DNA of 64,000 nucleotides from assembly GCA_019633425.1 (NCBI GenBank), contig WSUB01000022.1, positions 292,359 to 356,358 of the forward strand. The letters are read 5' to 3'. The stretch comes from Tulasnella sp. 424. Taxonomy: Eukaryota > Basidiomycota > Agaricomycetes > Cantharellales > Tulasnellaceae. The first letter of the stretch is position 1; every line of letters begins with the position of its first letter. This document shows, piece after piece, positions 11,812-24,693 of the stretch. Position numbers and translations under genes: made by a program. The notes below the pieces were generated by a model. That model saw only the letters and a list, made by a program, of their open reading frames with translations. It was not told the DNA's origin and made no database searches.

Positions 11812-12967
11812 CAGCTGTGTAAATTCGTATAGCTCGTTTCCGTATTGTATGTAGAACGAATATGCTCTGCCTAAATATGTTTTGTGATAAGTGGGTCAGG
11901 TGTACATTACTGTCGCTACCCTTTGATGGCCATCTAAAACCCAGGAAATAAAGTAAGTACCTTGAAAAGTATCCTGGGTGCAATTAGCAGATTACCTTCT
12001 CTGAGTCAGACCCAAACCACCGCTATCCCTAATCTAATACTATAGTGTTTCGTTTATACCGGATATCCCGTGTCCCAATCCCCCATCCGATCCGGTCAAT
12101 TTTTTGCGATGTCCCAATGTCCCGACGGGTCGCGCCGTCCGGGACAGGTGTCTCCACCGGTAAATAACACGTGACTTGAAGAGAAACCGGTCGTAACTCA
12201 AGGCTTTCAAGTATAATATTTTTTTTCCCACTTTGCGAACAATCAGGTAGGGAAATCTCTTGGATATCTCCATTTCTCACCCCTCACTCGGCACGCTGAA
12301 CCATAGCACTCCCTGGGCCACCATCCGCTCCGGCCAAACCTTGACCCGCATCCCAGCCACTTGTGCCGTCGCTCCGGTATGGTGACGCCGGTAAGATCTT
12401 TTTCCCGTGTCCCATGGCCACTGGTATTAACGAGTATACGAGTTTCACTCTGTGCGGATGCCGAGAATCTAATAATAGGGAGCACTCGAGGAGTCGTCGA
12501 GGTGCCTGCGGCCTCCAGCTTAGCACCCACAACTTCACCTTGGACCCCAGTAGACTCCACGTTCTAGCTCATCGCCGGATTAGTTATAACGCGACCCTTT
12601 GTCATAGCAGCCTTCTCCTTGCGGGACCGGCCCCGTGCTATCTCCGTCTCAACGCCGATCACCCTGTTCGGAAAGAGTGGCCGACGCCACGGATTCGGCA
12701 AATTCGAAATCGGCGACAATCACATCACAGTCAAATCGAAGTTACTCCCCGAAAGACAAATCTCCCGCTTCGCTCTTGTCATGCCGGCGACCGCCAGATT
12801 TACGCCTGTAATTTTGCCTTGGCGTCAGAATCATGCAACGTCGCGAATCCAAAATCTTCTTTGACTCCTTCGCGACGGCTTTTACAGCCCCGTTACGAAA
12901 AATCCAGCCTACGACGACAACCGCGCCCTGGCCCATACGACACCAACTCCATCTCTAATCACCGAAC
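11812..12967. other. Intergenic F upstream region with a ~400-bp segment absent from units E and G
   Basis: 11812-12045 is 3' flank shared with unit F's own 3' flank. 12452-12967 is the duplicated promoter block. Between them, about 12047-12452 has no counterpart in E or G and looks inserted. Its ends show a weak inverted similarity (AGTGTTTCGTTTATACCGG against AGTGAAACTCGTATACTCG...ATACCAG on the other strand). No gene is recognised. Confidence 0.45.
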
Positions 12968-14508
12968 ATGAATGCGAAGACTGAAAACATCGTAATGGAG
13001 ACTGTGGAAAATCGGCCCGACCAGCACGAGTCCGACAAAGAGGATGAGGAGATTGATGAGAGTGTGCTGGATGGGTACCTGACGGAAGACAAACATGTAC
13101 GAGGGGACGTGCGCTCCAATAACCGCACTAAAAATACAATTTGCCCTCTTAGATTGCGCCTGAAATCGTCAACGCGTTCCGGTCGAATGACAGGGACGCT
13201 CGTTTAGAAGCCGCTAAAAAGCTCAAGCAGCTGGGAGATAAGAGGGAGACACTCGCCGCTCAAGAGATCGTCAATGCCGGTCTTCTTCCCTCTATTGTTG
13301 AGATGATGTCTTCGGACGACATCCAGTCGCAAGTCCAAGCCACTTGGCTTGTGGCCTTAGTCACAGCTTCAGAGCAGACATCCGCGGCTGTTGAAGCAGG
13401 CGTTATCCCAAGACTTATTACTCTCGCCTCGTCGATGACTTCTAAAAGAGTTCGGGATAACGCACTCCTCGCGATGGGAAACATTGGGAAAGACTCGCAG
13501 CAGCTGAGGGATAAGCTAATTCAGGAGGGAGGGCTGAAGCCACCGTTGGATGTGTTAGCCAATCCATCAAAGTATCCAAATAACACCTTACGTTTGGCGG
13601 CGGATACGATCCACGGCTTTAGTTGCTCACGTAGAGGGAAGATGCCCGGATACGAGGTGGTATGTAATGCGGAATTCGCCCAGACGAATCTCTGATCGAA
13701 CTTCCTCCGGCAGACCCAACAGATAATCCCAGTCCTCTTAGGATATATTTTATACCAAAGGAATGGAGCTGCAAAATCCCTTCAGCATTGTATCTTGAGC
13801 CTCAGCCATATTTTGGTGGGCAAGGCTCAAGTGGATGATGTCCTCCGCATTGACGTTGTTCCCCGGCTTGTGCACCTCTGCACTTCTCAAGAGGCTAAGA
13901 CACGGAGAAACGCGCTCAAATGCATCAGTAGAATTATACTGTACAGCGAAGATGGTACGGAGAAGTTGATCAATGCTGGAATCCTCCCCATCTTCAAAAC
14001 CTGCATCGAAGGCGACAAGCAAGATCGCAGGGAGGCCTGCTTTGGAGCTTCAAACCTAGTAGCCGGAACCCTTGATCATGCAAAAGCCTTCATGGGGTTA
14101 GACCTCGTACCCATTTTCGTCAAGGTCGTTTCGAATGAAGAAGAGGTACCCGGAATCAGGAACGACGCGACATGGACTCTCTCTAATCTTGCCCGCATAT
14201 GGGGACGAGAGCACCACGACATACTCGATACCCTTCTCGAGGCCAATGTCGTTGAGTCTCTCTGCATAGGATTAACCTTGGAGAAGCGGGATGCAGTCGA
14301 AATCTCGCTCCAAGGCATCCAAGGCTTTCTCAGGCCACAGTGGGAGGGGCAAAAGAGAGCGATCGAGAGGATCATAGCTGGGGACGGAATCGATCAGCTG
14401 CGTGCGTTGAGGGTCAGAAAGGACTTCCGACCGACCCAACTACCGAGGACGGCTCAAACGCTCCTAGAATCGCATTTCCCCGACTTCAGTAGGGCGGCAC
14501 GAGTATAG
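12968..14508 (+). CDS. ARM-F: importin-alpha-like armadillo-repeat protein (476 aa)
   Basis: Exons 12968-13096, 13153-13659 and 13714-14508; introns of 56 and 54 bp, phase 0. This is the closest paralogue of ARM-E, two codons shorter in exon 2 (ASEQTS instead of ASESEQTS). Exon 1 is acidic and ends DESVLDGYLTEDKH. Exons 2-3 are armadillo repeats, with the NDATWTLSNL signature and a C-terminus of FSRAARV. No stop or frameshift is present. The role is unknown beyond likely peptide binding by the ARM superhelix. Confidence 0.9.
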
Positions 14509-15398
14509 CAGCTCTGTAAATTTTTACGGCTCGTTCCCGGATTGTAGAACGAATATGCTGTGCCCAATTATGTTTGTGATCAGGTGAGAGACGTGGGTTG
14601 TGTGTGTGTTGCTGTCGCTACCCTTTGATGGCCATCTAAAAGCTAAGAAATAAACTAAATAAGTACCTTGAGAAAGCTGCTAAAAAGAGCCCCGAGCGCA
14701 GTTAGTAGGTATCACATTCTCGCAGTCAGATCCAAAACCGTGGCCGTCCCTAATCTGAAATAAAGATTCCACTCTATAGGGCTGACCCAACCATTTCAAA
14801 CGGTTAGCCAAAATGCCATGGTCAAGCCGGCACCGAGCACGTGGCTTGCTCCACCATCCATGTTACTACTAAGAATGATTGTTCACTGGGATGGCGAGAA
14901 TCTAATCATAGCGAGCAACCGAGGTGTCGTCGAGGTGCCTGTGACATCCAGCTTAAAAGATTCAGCTTTGGACCCCAGTAGACTCCACGTTCTAGTTCAA
15001 CGCCTCATCAGCTATAACTCCATGATTTGTCATAGCAGTATTCTCCTCGCGAGACCTATGGACCCGGTCCCGTTCCATCTCCGTCTTAGGGCCGATCACC
15101 CCTGTTTGGGAACCGTGGCTGACACCACGGCAAATTGAAACCGGCGGCAGTCACATCACCGTCAAATTGAAGTCACTCCCTGGAAAGACAGATCTCCCGC
15201 CTCGGTCTTGGCATGCCGGCGACCGCCAATTTAAAGCCTGTACCTTTGGCTTGGCGTCAGAATCATGAAACGTCGCGAATCCAAAATCTTCTTTGGCCCC
15301 TTCGCGACGGCTTTTACAGCTCCGTGACGAAAAGTACAGTGAACGACGACACCGCAACCCAACCCAACCTCCAGCCACTCCATCTGTGATCACCGAAC
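14509..15398. other. Intergenic, duplicated promoter block of ARM-G
   Basis: 14509-14755 matches the 3' flank of unit E. From about 14880 the sequence matches the upstream blocks of E and F. A short + frame (14818-15138) lies in the repeated promoter and is not conserved as coding, so no gene is called. Confidence 0.6.
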
Positions 15399-16947
15399 AT
15401 GAGCTCGACAACTGAAGACATTGCAATAGAGGCCGTGGAAAATCGGCCCGTCCAAGACGAGTCTGACGAAGAGGATGAGGAGGTTGATGAGAGTGTGCTG
15501 GATGGGTACCTGACGGAAGACAAACATGTACGAGGAGACTTGCACTCTAATAACAGTATTGAAAATATAATTTCCCATTTTAGATTACGCCTGAAATCGT
15601 AAACGCGTTCCGGTCGAATGACAGGGACGCTCGTTTAGAGGCCGCTAAAAAACTCCAGCAGCTGGGGGATAAGAGGGACACACTTGCCGCTCAAGAGATC
15701 GTCCATGCCGGTCTTCTTCCCACTATCCTCGAGATGATGTCTTCGGACGACATCCAGTCGCAAGTCAAAGCCACTGAGCTTACGGCCATAGTCACTGGCT
15801 CAGCTTCAGAGCCAACTTCCGCAGCTGTTGAAGCAGGCGTCATCCCGAGGGTTATCACTCTAGCGACGTCGGAGACTACGAAAGGAGTTCGGAATGCCTC
15901 ACTGATCGTGATTGGAAACATTGCGGCAGACTCACAGCCCCTAAGGGAGAAGCTAATTCGGGAGGGAGGGCTGAAGCCGCCTTTGGATGTGTTAGCCAAT
16001 CCATCAAAGTACCCAGGTGGCGCCGTATACTTTGCGGCGAATGCGATCAACGGCTATACTCACCCGCCTGTAGGAAAGCTGCCCGGATACGAGGTGGTAT
16101 GTGGTGCTTGAGTTCGTCCGAGACGCTTCACTGATCGCACTTCCTCCGGCAGACCAAACAAATGATTCCAGTCCTCTCTGGCTACATCTTATACCAAAAG
16201 GAAGAAGATGCGGATTCCCTTCAGCTCAGTCTCCTGAGCCTCAGCCGAATTTTAGAAGACGAGCCTCAAGTCGACGATTTCCTCCGCACCGACGTTCTTC
16301 CTCGCCTTGTGCACCTCTGCTCATCCAAAGAGACTGAGACACGGAACAACGCGCTGCTATGCGTCAATCAAATCATACTGTTCAGTGTAGATGGAACAGA
16401 GAAGCTGATCAATGCTGGAATCCTGCCCATCTTCAAAACCTGCATCGAAGGCAGCGAACAAGATCGCAGGTCGGCCTGCTTTGGAGCTTCCAATCTAGTC
16501 GTCGGAACCCTCGATCATGCAAGAGCTTTCATGGGGTTAGACTTCGTACCCATTCTTGTCAAGATCCTTTCAAATGAAGAAGAGGTTCGGGGAATCAGAA
16601 ACGACGCAGCATGGACTCTCTCCAGTCTCGCCACCAACTGGGGACAAGACCACCACGACATCCTGGATACCCTTCTCGAAGCCAGTGTCCCAGAGGCTTT
16701 TTGCTTAGGATTGAACTTAGAGAATCGGGACGCAGTCGAAGTCTCACTTAAAGGCATCCAAGTCTTTCTGAGGCCGCAGTGGGAGGGGCAAAAGAGAGCG
16801 ATCGGGAGGATCTTAGCTGGGGACGGAATCGATCAGCTCCGTGCGTTGAGGGTCAGAAGGGACCTCCGATCAACGGAACTACCGAAGCTGGCTCAAAAGC
16901 TCCTAGACTCACACTTCCCCGACTTTAGTAGGGCGGCACGGGTATAG
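15399..16947 (+). CDS. ARM-G: importin-alpha-like armadillo-repeat protein (478 aa)
   Basis: Exons 15399-15527, 15584-16096 and 16153-16947; phase-0 introns of 56 bp each. The acidic N-terminus ends DESVLDGYLTEDKH. Armadillo motifs include EPTSAAVEAGVIPRVITL, GNIAADSQPLREKL and NDAAWTLSSLA. Here the Asn of the Trp...Asn ladder is Ser, so cargo binding may differ from E and F. The reading frame is intact. It is more diverged from E and F than they are from each other, suggesting stepwise tandem duplication. Confidence 0.9.
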
Positions 16948-17382
16948 CGGCTGTATCGATTCGTACTATGACTCGTTTCCGTATTGCAGAATGAATACGC
17001 AGTGTTTGTAATCAGCTTTTACCTCACTGATCCGTAAGGCGCCGCGGCCGGCTCACTGCTCGTTTTGCGTCATGAAATGCCGACCTGAAGCGAAGAGGGC
17101 AGTCTAAATTCGCTAAAACCGTTTATTGCCGGTGGCCAGGACCCCGTCCACCCCCAGAGTCATTTCGAATTCCATCGGTAAGCCTGCTTGGCATGCCTTC
17201 TAGCCGCGATATTACGAGATAGTTAGGCTCGGCATCAAAACCGCGAAACTTGTACACACAAAATATTCTCCTTCATCGAACGGCCTTTCAAAGTGGAAGC
17301 CCGCCCGTGCTTCATAAGCGAAAGGCCGGTTGAGGTCCACGTTCGACAGTGACCGTGCGACGCATCCTCCATCCCATCAGAC
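16948..17382. other. Intergenic spacer ARM-G / ARM-H
   Basis: 435 bp with no gene seen; it is presumably the ARM-G 3' flank and the ARM-H promoter. It is not obviously homologous to the E-G promoter block over its full length. Confidence 0.5.
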
Positions 17383-18965
17383 ATGACCATGGAGGCCGAA
17401 GAGATCGTGGTAGACAGTGTGCAAGACCCCGCTGACCAAGACAAGTCCAATAACGACAACAATGGCTCGGAACAGGACTCAGACGAGGAGTTCGACGAAA
17501 GTCTGCTGGACGGTTACGTCACAGATGAAAACCGGGTGAGAGGGGCATAGCAACCTCGTCGTATATGTGCTTATCAGCATGGCCTTCTATACTCTAGATC
17601 GTCGAGGAAATTGTCAATGGGTTCTGTTCAAGCGACGTGAGCACCCAGCTTGAAGCCGTAACCAAGGTCCACCGCCTGAGACAACGGCGGGAAAGCGCAA
17701 CCATTCAGGCAATCATCACTTCGGATCTTCTTCCCGCCATAGTTGACATGGTGTCTTCCGGTGATCACTTTGACTCGCAAGTCCGAGCCGCCTCTATCCT
17801 TCTCTCAGTCACTGGCGGTTCCTCAGAACAGACGTCCGCGGCGGTTGACGCCGGCGCTATTCCAACGCTGGTTACCCTTGCCTCGTCGAGCAATCGCACG
17901 GCCCTCCGGAACAAAGCTCTCCTAGCACTAGGAAACATAGGGGGCGACTCGCAACACTTAAGGGAGAGGCTGATTGCGGAAGGAGGGCTGAAACCACCGT
18001 TGGATTTTTTGGCGAATCCATCGAGGTACTCGAAGTCGACCCCATACTGGGCGGCACATGCTTTGAACAGCTATACATACCGAATAGAAGGGAAGGTGCC
18101 TGGGTATGAAGTGGTACGTAGTTCGGGCTCTCTCCACTATCGTCCCTAATCGAATTCCTTCCGTCAGACCGAACAAATGCTCCCGGTCCTCGCCAGCTAT
18201 ATTGTGTATCAAACAGATGAGACCGCTGAATCCTTCGAGGTTTCTCTCAGGACCCTCGGACGTATTTTAGCAGACAAGACTCAAGTCGACGTCCTCCTCA
18301 AGACCGACGTCATACCTCGGCTTGTGCATCTCTGCACTTCTCAAGAGCCTGAGATACTGCGTAATGCCCTGCACTGTGTCGGACGGATCGTACTCTTCAG
18401 TGCGGATGGTTGTGAGCAACTGGTCAATGCTGGAATCCTCGAGGTCCTCAAAAACAACATCGTATCCGAGGAGGTTCACATTCGTAGGGATGCATGCTGG
18501 GCCGCCTCAAATCTGGTCATCAGTGCTGCAGAGCATACCAAAGCCTTAATTGCATCGGGCTACGTGCCAATCCTCGTCAAGGTCCTTTCGAATGAGGGAG
18601 AAGATAGTGGCGCTCGGGGCGGGGCGGCCTGGGCCCTATCGAGTGTGGCCTGTAATTGGGGTCAAGACCATCACGAGATGTTGGATACACTTCTCGAGGC
18701 CAATTCCCTAGAGGCGTTCTACTCATCGTTGACCTTGAAGGACAAGGGCTCAGTTGAAGTCTCGCTTAAAGGCATTCTAGTGCTCGTGAAGACCGAGTGG
18801 GACGGGCGAAAGGGAGCGGTGGAGAGGGTCAAAGCTGGGGGAGGGATTGCACAAATCCGTGCGGTGAGATGCAGAAATGATATTCACGGAACGGAACTGC
18901 ACAAGTTGGCGCAAATGATCCTAAAGGACTACTTCCCGGAATTCAGTAGACCGGCCAGAATATAA
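17383..18965 (+). CDS. ARM-H: importin-alpha-like armadillo-repeat protein (488 aa)
   Basis: Exons 17383-17535, 17598-18113 and 18168-18965; introns of 62 and 54 bp, phase 0. Exon 1 is strongly acidic (EQDSDEEFDESLLDGYVTDE) and contains the family DESxLDGY motif. Repeats include EQTSAAVDAGAIPTLVTL, LALGNIGGDSQHLRERL and DACWAASNLVI. The last of these has the full Trp-x-x-Ser-Asn pattern typical of importin-alpha cargo-binding repeats, which is degraded in the other copies. It is the last gene of the + strand ARM array. An alternative start two codons downstream (second Met) is possible. Confidence 0.9.
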
Positions 18966-19370
18966 CCTCCGGGCGCGGGTTTCACTCCTTCGTGCCTTCA
19001 ACCATCATGCTCGAGCGATCCACGACGCATACGTCTTGACAAACACAGCTCTATGGGTTTATTCTGCCGTCTGCGGTATAAGTTACGTTTCTTACCCTGC
19101 GAATCAGTATCAGCTTTTGATTTGGGTCTCGCCAGATACGCCGTTGGTGAACATCAGTCCCACAGTGATTTGGCTAAAGTTTGATGCGATTCAACTATAT
19201 ATAGACTCAGACTGTAGCGAGTGGATGTGGATGTTTTTACATGGGAGGGGAGACTACTGAGATGTCAGTCGTGGCGTGAGAACCGGTCACGTTTGCTTTG
19301 TTTACCGCATCCTCCAACACCACTGCGACTTGCCATCAAGCCGTGTTCGTTCTTGCAAGCATCCTGAAAC
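18966..19370. other. Intergenic spacer between ARM array and F-box gene
   Basis: 405 bp. A 74-codon + frame (19036-19260) has no recognisable feature, and I see nothing else. Confidence 0.5.
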
Positions 19371-20881
19371 ATGGCATCTTCCCGACTTCCACCACTACCG
19401 TCGGAAATCTGGGACATTATCATAGGGATAATACCAGCTGACGGTACCGACGACTATTCAAGGTCAACCGAACTCCTCCCGCTTCTCCTGACTTCTCGCC
19501 GTCTATACCACCTTGCATTGCCGAACTTCTGCAAATACATCCGAATCATCGGTTTCTGCACGCATCTTAAGTCTTCACAAGAGCTCATTCAGATGTTTGA
19601 GACCGGCCCGGAGAGAAAAGTGTTCGTTCGAGGGGTTTCGATCGCAGGATGGTTGGATGAAGGGAGAGATGCTGAACCCGAAGGTGCCCCGCTAAGGAGG
19701 AGGGGCCTTTTGGCACGCATGGTACTTCTACTCACTTCCCTCCCCAACATTCAATCGACGCGTATTTTTGGTGGAGGGTTCCCGGAAGAGTTTCATCGCT
19801 GGTTGTTGACCTGCACGATGCTCAAGAACATCCAATTGATGGACTACACGGTCGAACTTGGGGTTCAGACTGAGGAATACTCATACGTTCCTTCTGAAGT
19901 CATCCCCAAACCTTCCCTACTCACCATAGCCAACATCGACAAGTCATACGACAATACTCAGCACGCTGTCCTTAAAACGCTATGGCCATTCCTCTCATCG
20001 AGCTTGACTGCGCTCGACGTGGACACAGAAGCGTTTTACGTCCTTGGAATTCACAAGAAACAATATCCTGCTCTTAACGCCTTGCATGTCTCGCACGGGC
20101 CCGACTCGCCTCACTTGAACGTTGCTTTCACAGACAGTCGGATAATCAACTTTATCGAAGCTCACCCTACGCTCGAAGTAATTTCCCTCGACAGTCTAGT
20201 TGTATCAGACGGTCAAATCCTTGTCTCCCCATTACCCGACTCTACCAGACCTCACATGCCGCGACTCAGGCATTACCAAGGACCGCTGAGAATCGCTACT
20301 CGTCTTTGCAGAAACACTTCCTCTCTTGAGACGTTGACGATCCTCGAACTGGCGGGCGCACAAGCTAAAGTCGACGATCACTTCACTGCTATATGCGCCC
20401 CCTCGCTTGAACGACTAAGTATGTATGGAATCTGCTGGGATGATGGAACTTTGATGAAGCTTGCGGAGCGTTGTGCGAACGTGGAAACTCTTCACATTCG
20501 TGCCGCTAGACTTCCGGTCAGTTATTACCCACTGGATCCTCGAGCTACGAGATGCTGACGCTGACGTGACGTTTCAAGTCATGGGGTGCCGTCAAGGAGG
20601 AGGTTATCTCAGCGTTGAAGAAGCTACCCAGGCTTAGAGTCTTCATGTTCCAGCGGTGTCTTACGGAGGCGGAAGAGGAGGAAGAGGGTAGAATGGCCGA
20701 GCCGAGTCTTCGAGAGGTCATCGCTGAAAAGCAATACCTGATTCAAGTCATGGAGTCTTGTCCAAGCCTGACAATGTTCTACCGACCCTTCACGAAATGG
20801 TCCTGGGCGAGAGACTGTCGAAATGGGGGCTTGCGTAGGTTTCCAATGACCGGTTTGACAATCTTGTTCGGCCTAGTCTGA
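19371..20881 (+). CDS. F-box-like / LRR-like protein (482 aa)
   Basis: Exons 19371-20516 and 20579-20881; one 62-bp phase-0 intron (donor gtcagt). The N-terminus (LPPLPSEIWDIIIGIIP, then LLLTSRRLYHLALPNFCKYI) is a typical fungal F-box-like motif. F-boxes bind Skp1 and place a substrate receptor in an SCF ubiquitin ligase. The rest is leucine-rich with irregular repeats (LTALDVDT, LEVISLDSL, LERLSMYGI, NVETLHI), the usual layout of Agaricomycete F-box proteins with degenerate leucine-rich repeats. The acidic stretch TEAEEEEEG lies near the C-terminus. It is single copy here and not closely related to the F-box array at 30-40 kb. The substrate is unknown. Confidence 0.85.
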
Positions 20882-21180
20882 TTCCTCAAGGATGATCGGA
20901 GCGCGTTAGTGCTTTAGCCGTTTCTGTACAAGCAGCCAATGTAGCCAATTGCCTTGAAGCTCTGGGTTATATCATTATATATTGGCAAGCAAGCATTCAT
21001 AAAACATCTGAGGACTGGCGTATCCTTCCTTACTGTCTACGCTTTGAAGCAATGCTATGACGCTAACTTCGAGCAAGTCGTCGGTTAGGGCGTGGAGTCT
21101 ACGGGTGTGCCTGCGCCCGACCCAAACGAACCGCGGGAATTCCCATCCAGCCTGACGCTTCACCCACAAAACCACCCCTC

Positions 21181-24100
21181 ATGGGTCGCCGCAAGCGCGA
21201 TTACCTCGACGACGACGCTTCCGACTCTTCTGACGGTTCAGATAACGAAGATCAGCAATTAGATGATAATGAAGATCCCGACTTGCGGGCCGAGCGGGAG
21301 CGCTTTCAGGATCCCTACCAGAGGAAGCGTCGGCGGAGGGATGGCAAGGACGACGCCATATATGGTGTTTTGGGCGAGGATGACGAGGATGAGGGATTTG
21401 GAGGTGGAAGGAGAGGTGGAATAGGGTCCAGGCCTCGAGTGAACATGAACAAGTAAGTGCTCAGACCTAGGTTATATCGCTTGTGCTGATACCAAGGCCA
21501 ATCTAGGTTGCCAACATTCGTTTCAGGGGAGCCTACCAAGATGGATATAGACAAAGAGATGGAGGATGCCGAGTCTATGGATGACGAAGAGGCGGTTAAT
21601 GAGCCCGGCAGCACTGGCAGCAGCGACTCTTCGGACGAAGATCCTGATGGTGAAGGCGAACTTGATCCACCTGAAGCTGAAGACGAGGAACCAGCCGCCC
21701 CAAGGAGCTTCGCTTCTCTCTCAGCTGCCGCCAAAGCTTTCAGTGGGATGCAAGCGCCATCAACTTCCAGGACAGAGGAGGAGGGTGCAGCTACACCACG
21801 AGGTGGGATTGGGAGCCGTGGTGGTATCGGGTCGAGCTCTCGGGGAGGGATTGGAGCATCAGGCCCATCTTCCTTCGGCTCTAATCTACCAACCTCATTC
21901 GGTGGCATGTCCAACAGCCAGAAAAATCGGCCCCAACGCTCCTTCGTGCGATCCGACTCGGCCACACCGACCGCAAAGGCACTCTCTGCGGAAGAAGCTG
22001 TACACTTTAACAAGATTCAGGGAACGTTTGGTGCAAAGATGTTGGCAAAGATGGGATGGGAAGTGGTGAGTAAGTATATTTAAGTTGCTGTGCTCAGATG
22101 ATGGTTGACCTAGACGTGATTCTCGCTTGCTTTCTTGTAGGGTACTGGTCTAGGCACAACTGGTCAGGGTATCGTTACGCCCATCGAAACCAAGCTTCGA
22201 CCAACGAGAGCGGGTATTGCTCATGGCGGATTCAAGGAGCGGACTAAGCAAGCAATTACTGAGGCAAAACGGTATGGACCTGGTGCTTATCTGAAACGGC
22301 ACAATTTCTGACGTTTGTCCTTTCTTTCAGGCGTGGCGAGCATATTAGTGACGAAGAAGAAGAACTTCCAAAGGCTGCTCGAAAGGCGAAAGCAAAGGCA
22401 GCTGAGGTTAAGGAAGCTCGACAACAATGGAAGAAACCGCCAAAGAGGAAGACTGTGGTACACCACCGTACCTTCGAAGAGATCATGGAGGAAGCTGGCC
22501 AAGAAGCCGGTGGCTCTGCAGGATTGGGAGTCATCATTGATGCCACGGGTGCTACGGTATGTGTTAGCTCTTTTAGCGTGCCCTTGATTCTAACAATTCC
22601 TTTAATCTACTAATAGCCTCGAGAGGTCTCTTCGATTACTCAAGTCAGCTCGTCGCCATGGGGAGTCACGAACGACCCTACCCGACTTCCAGAACTTCGC
22701 CACAACCTGCGACTAATTGTGGATATGGCCAAAGGGGAACTGGATGGACTCGCTCGGGAAGCCAAAGCGTTACAAGAGCGGAAGAAGTGGGTTCATGACG
22801 AGGACGCGCGGCTTAGGAAAGCTGTTCTAGATGAAGCCGAGTGTACGTCTCTTAACCCCTACTTTCGAGAGCAGACGGCTAACTTGGAGTATTTTGAATC
22901 CGTAAATATCAGTGATACAGCGCCTCCAGAGAGTTCATATCATCGTCGATGACATCAACGCCAAGGCCAAAGAGGCATCTGGGTTGTACGAGCCAACTCT
23001 GCAACCTTTCTCTCCACCTGTGACATCCCTCATACATGATTACTCTCCCGAATACGAGAAGTACAACTTGGACGACATTGTCATTGCTGCCATTGCGCCA
23101 GTAGTGCGTCCCTTCACTCCAGTTCTCTCCGTAATTCTGTGCTAACCACGGTTCCCATTGCAGGTACGGCGTCTTTTGACCCAGTGGCAGCCATTGGAAG
23201 ATCCTACTTTCTTGACCGGCGAGCTTAGGGCGTGGAAGCCTGCTCTGAGGATGTCGGCAGTTCCGCGTGAAGGCTCTCAAGTTGTCTTGCATGGAGGCTT
23301 CAAGGCCGATGTGACTAAGAAGAAAGAGTGCGTTCAATATGTTAAGGTCTGGTGTTCAATCCGATTCCTGACGTGTGGCACTATTTCAGGGACCTCACGA
23401 TGACACCATATGAGAGCTTGCTGTGGAATGTTTGGTTACCAAAGATTCGGTCCTGTATCAAGTACGTCTCTACTCTCTATGACGAGGCACGATATTAACC
23501 TTGTTGACTCTCATAGTAACGAATGGAATCCAACAGACGCCCATCCGCTCATTCAGCTGCTTGAATCCTGGTCCGACCTCTTGCCACAATTCATCCGCGA
23601 CAATGTCATGGATCAACTTATTCTACCAAAAGTACAGAAGGCAATCGCGGACTGGAGTCCCAAACGAAGCGAAGGAACGTTGCACAGTTTGGTGTTCCCG
23701 TGGCTTCCCCATGTCGGCCTGCGGCTCGAAGTCCTTGTTGGGGATGCCAGGAGGAAGGTCAAGAATCTGTTCCGGTCGTGGTCCTCGGATCAGGGCGTTC
23801 CGGAACACTTGATGATCTGGCAGAAGGTAGGTCGTATGTCGCTGAATGTTGGACTCGACGGAACTAACGGGGTACATCGGATTCAGGTCTTTGACAAGAG
23901 GGAATGGGAGGACGTTCTCCTCAAATACGTAGTTCCCAAGCTCGGAGCGACCATGCGAGACGACTTCAAGATCGACCCGAGGAGTCAAATCATGGAGCCC
24001 TTCCATTGGGTTTTGGCCTGGGTACCTCATCTGCGAACGTCGATATTTGCGCAGATTCTGGAGACGGAGTTTTTCCCGAAATGGCTTGCCATCTTGCATC

Positions 24101-24693
24101 GGTGGTTAGCAACTCCAAACGCTAATTTGGATGAGGTTAGGAGATGGTGCGTAAAGTTTTCATTTTACCCTCGTTTAGCATTGCCAACAAGACAACGCGC
24201 TTCCCACTCCAGGTACGAGTTTTGGAAGGAGCAGTTCCCAGAGAGCCTCAGCTCGAATCCGCGCATCGCACACGGCTTTACCACAGGCTTGCAGTTGATG
24301 CACAGTGCACTGAACCTGGACCCCAAGAACCGACACATGCTCAAGAAACCCGAATTTAAACCACTCGGCGTGCCGAGCAAGGAACTGCACAGCAGAAGCA
24401 AGCGCCCTGACCAACCGCAGCCCGCCGCAGCAGGAGGCGAAATTACCTTCAAATCGATTGTGGAGGAATACGCTGCCGAGCACAACTTGCTGTTCCTTCC
24501 AGCCGGAAAGGCGCACGAAAAGTCGCGGATGCCGTTATACAAGGTGTCGCCGAACGTGGACGGGAAAGGCGGGGTCTTGGTTTACCTTCTGGACGATGCG
24601 GTGTGGGCTCCGCCTGCGGAAGGCGATTCACCAGACTACCGAGCGATTTCACTGGAGGATATGGTGCTGAGGGCTGCCAAGTCAAAGAAGTAA
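21181..24693 (+). CDS. TFIP11: G-patch spliceosome disassembly factor, TFIP11/Ntr1 (Spp382) homologue (963 aa)
   Basis: Eleven exons: 21181-21452, 21507-22065, 22141-22271, 22331-22556, 22617-22842, 22913-23103, 23164-23327, 23390-23461, 23517-23826, 23887-24146, 24213-24693. The N-terminal ~150 residues are acidic and low in complexity, as in the TIP N-terminal region. A G-patch lies at about residues 266-312 (AKMLAKMGWEVGTGLG, GQGIVTPIETKLRP). The central and C-terminal regions carry GCFC/TIP motifs such as IAPVVRRLLTQWQPLEDP and NEWNPTDAHPLIQLLESW. In yeast and human, family members activate the helicase Prp43/DHX15 through the G-patch to release the intron-lariat spliceosome in the nucleus. 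The frame is continuous over all junctions. The two smallest C-terminal introns happen to be in frame, so retention would not truncate the protein. Confidence 0.93.

Larger units (their letters stand above)
9560..17000 (+). repeat. Three tandem ~2.1-2.5 kb segmental duplications (units E, F, G)
   Basis: The units run roughly 9560-12045, 12452-14755 and 14880-17000. Each has about 500 bp of upstream sequence, one three-exon ARM gene and, for E and F, a similar 3' flank (TTTGATGGCCATCTAAAA and CCTAATCT). E and F are the closest pair. Confidence 0.8.

Noticed and set aside
21315..22013. 232-codon minus-strand frame opposite TFIP11
   Set aside because: It is the antisense shadow of the acidic, low-complexity exons 1-2 of TFIP11; the sense strand has G-patch homology and good splice sites.
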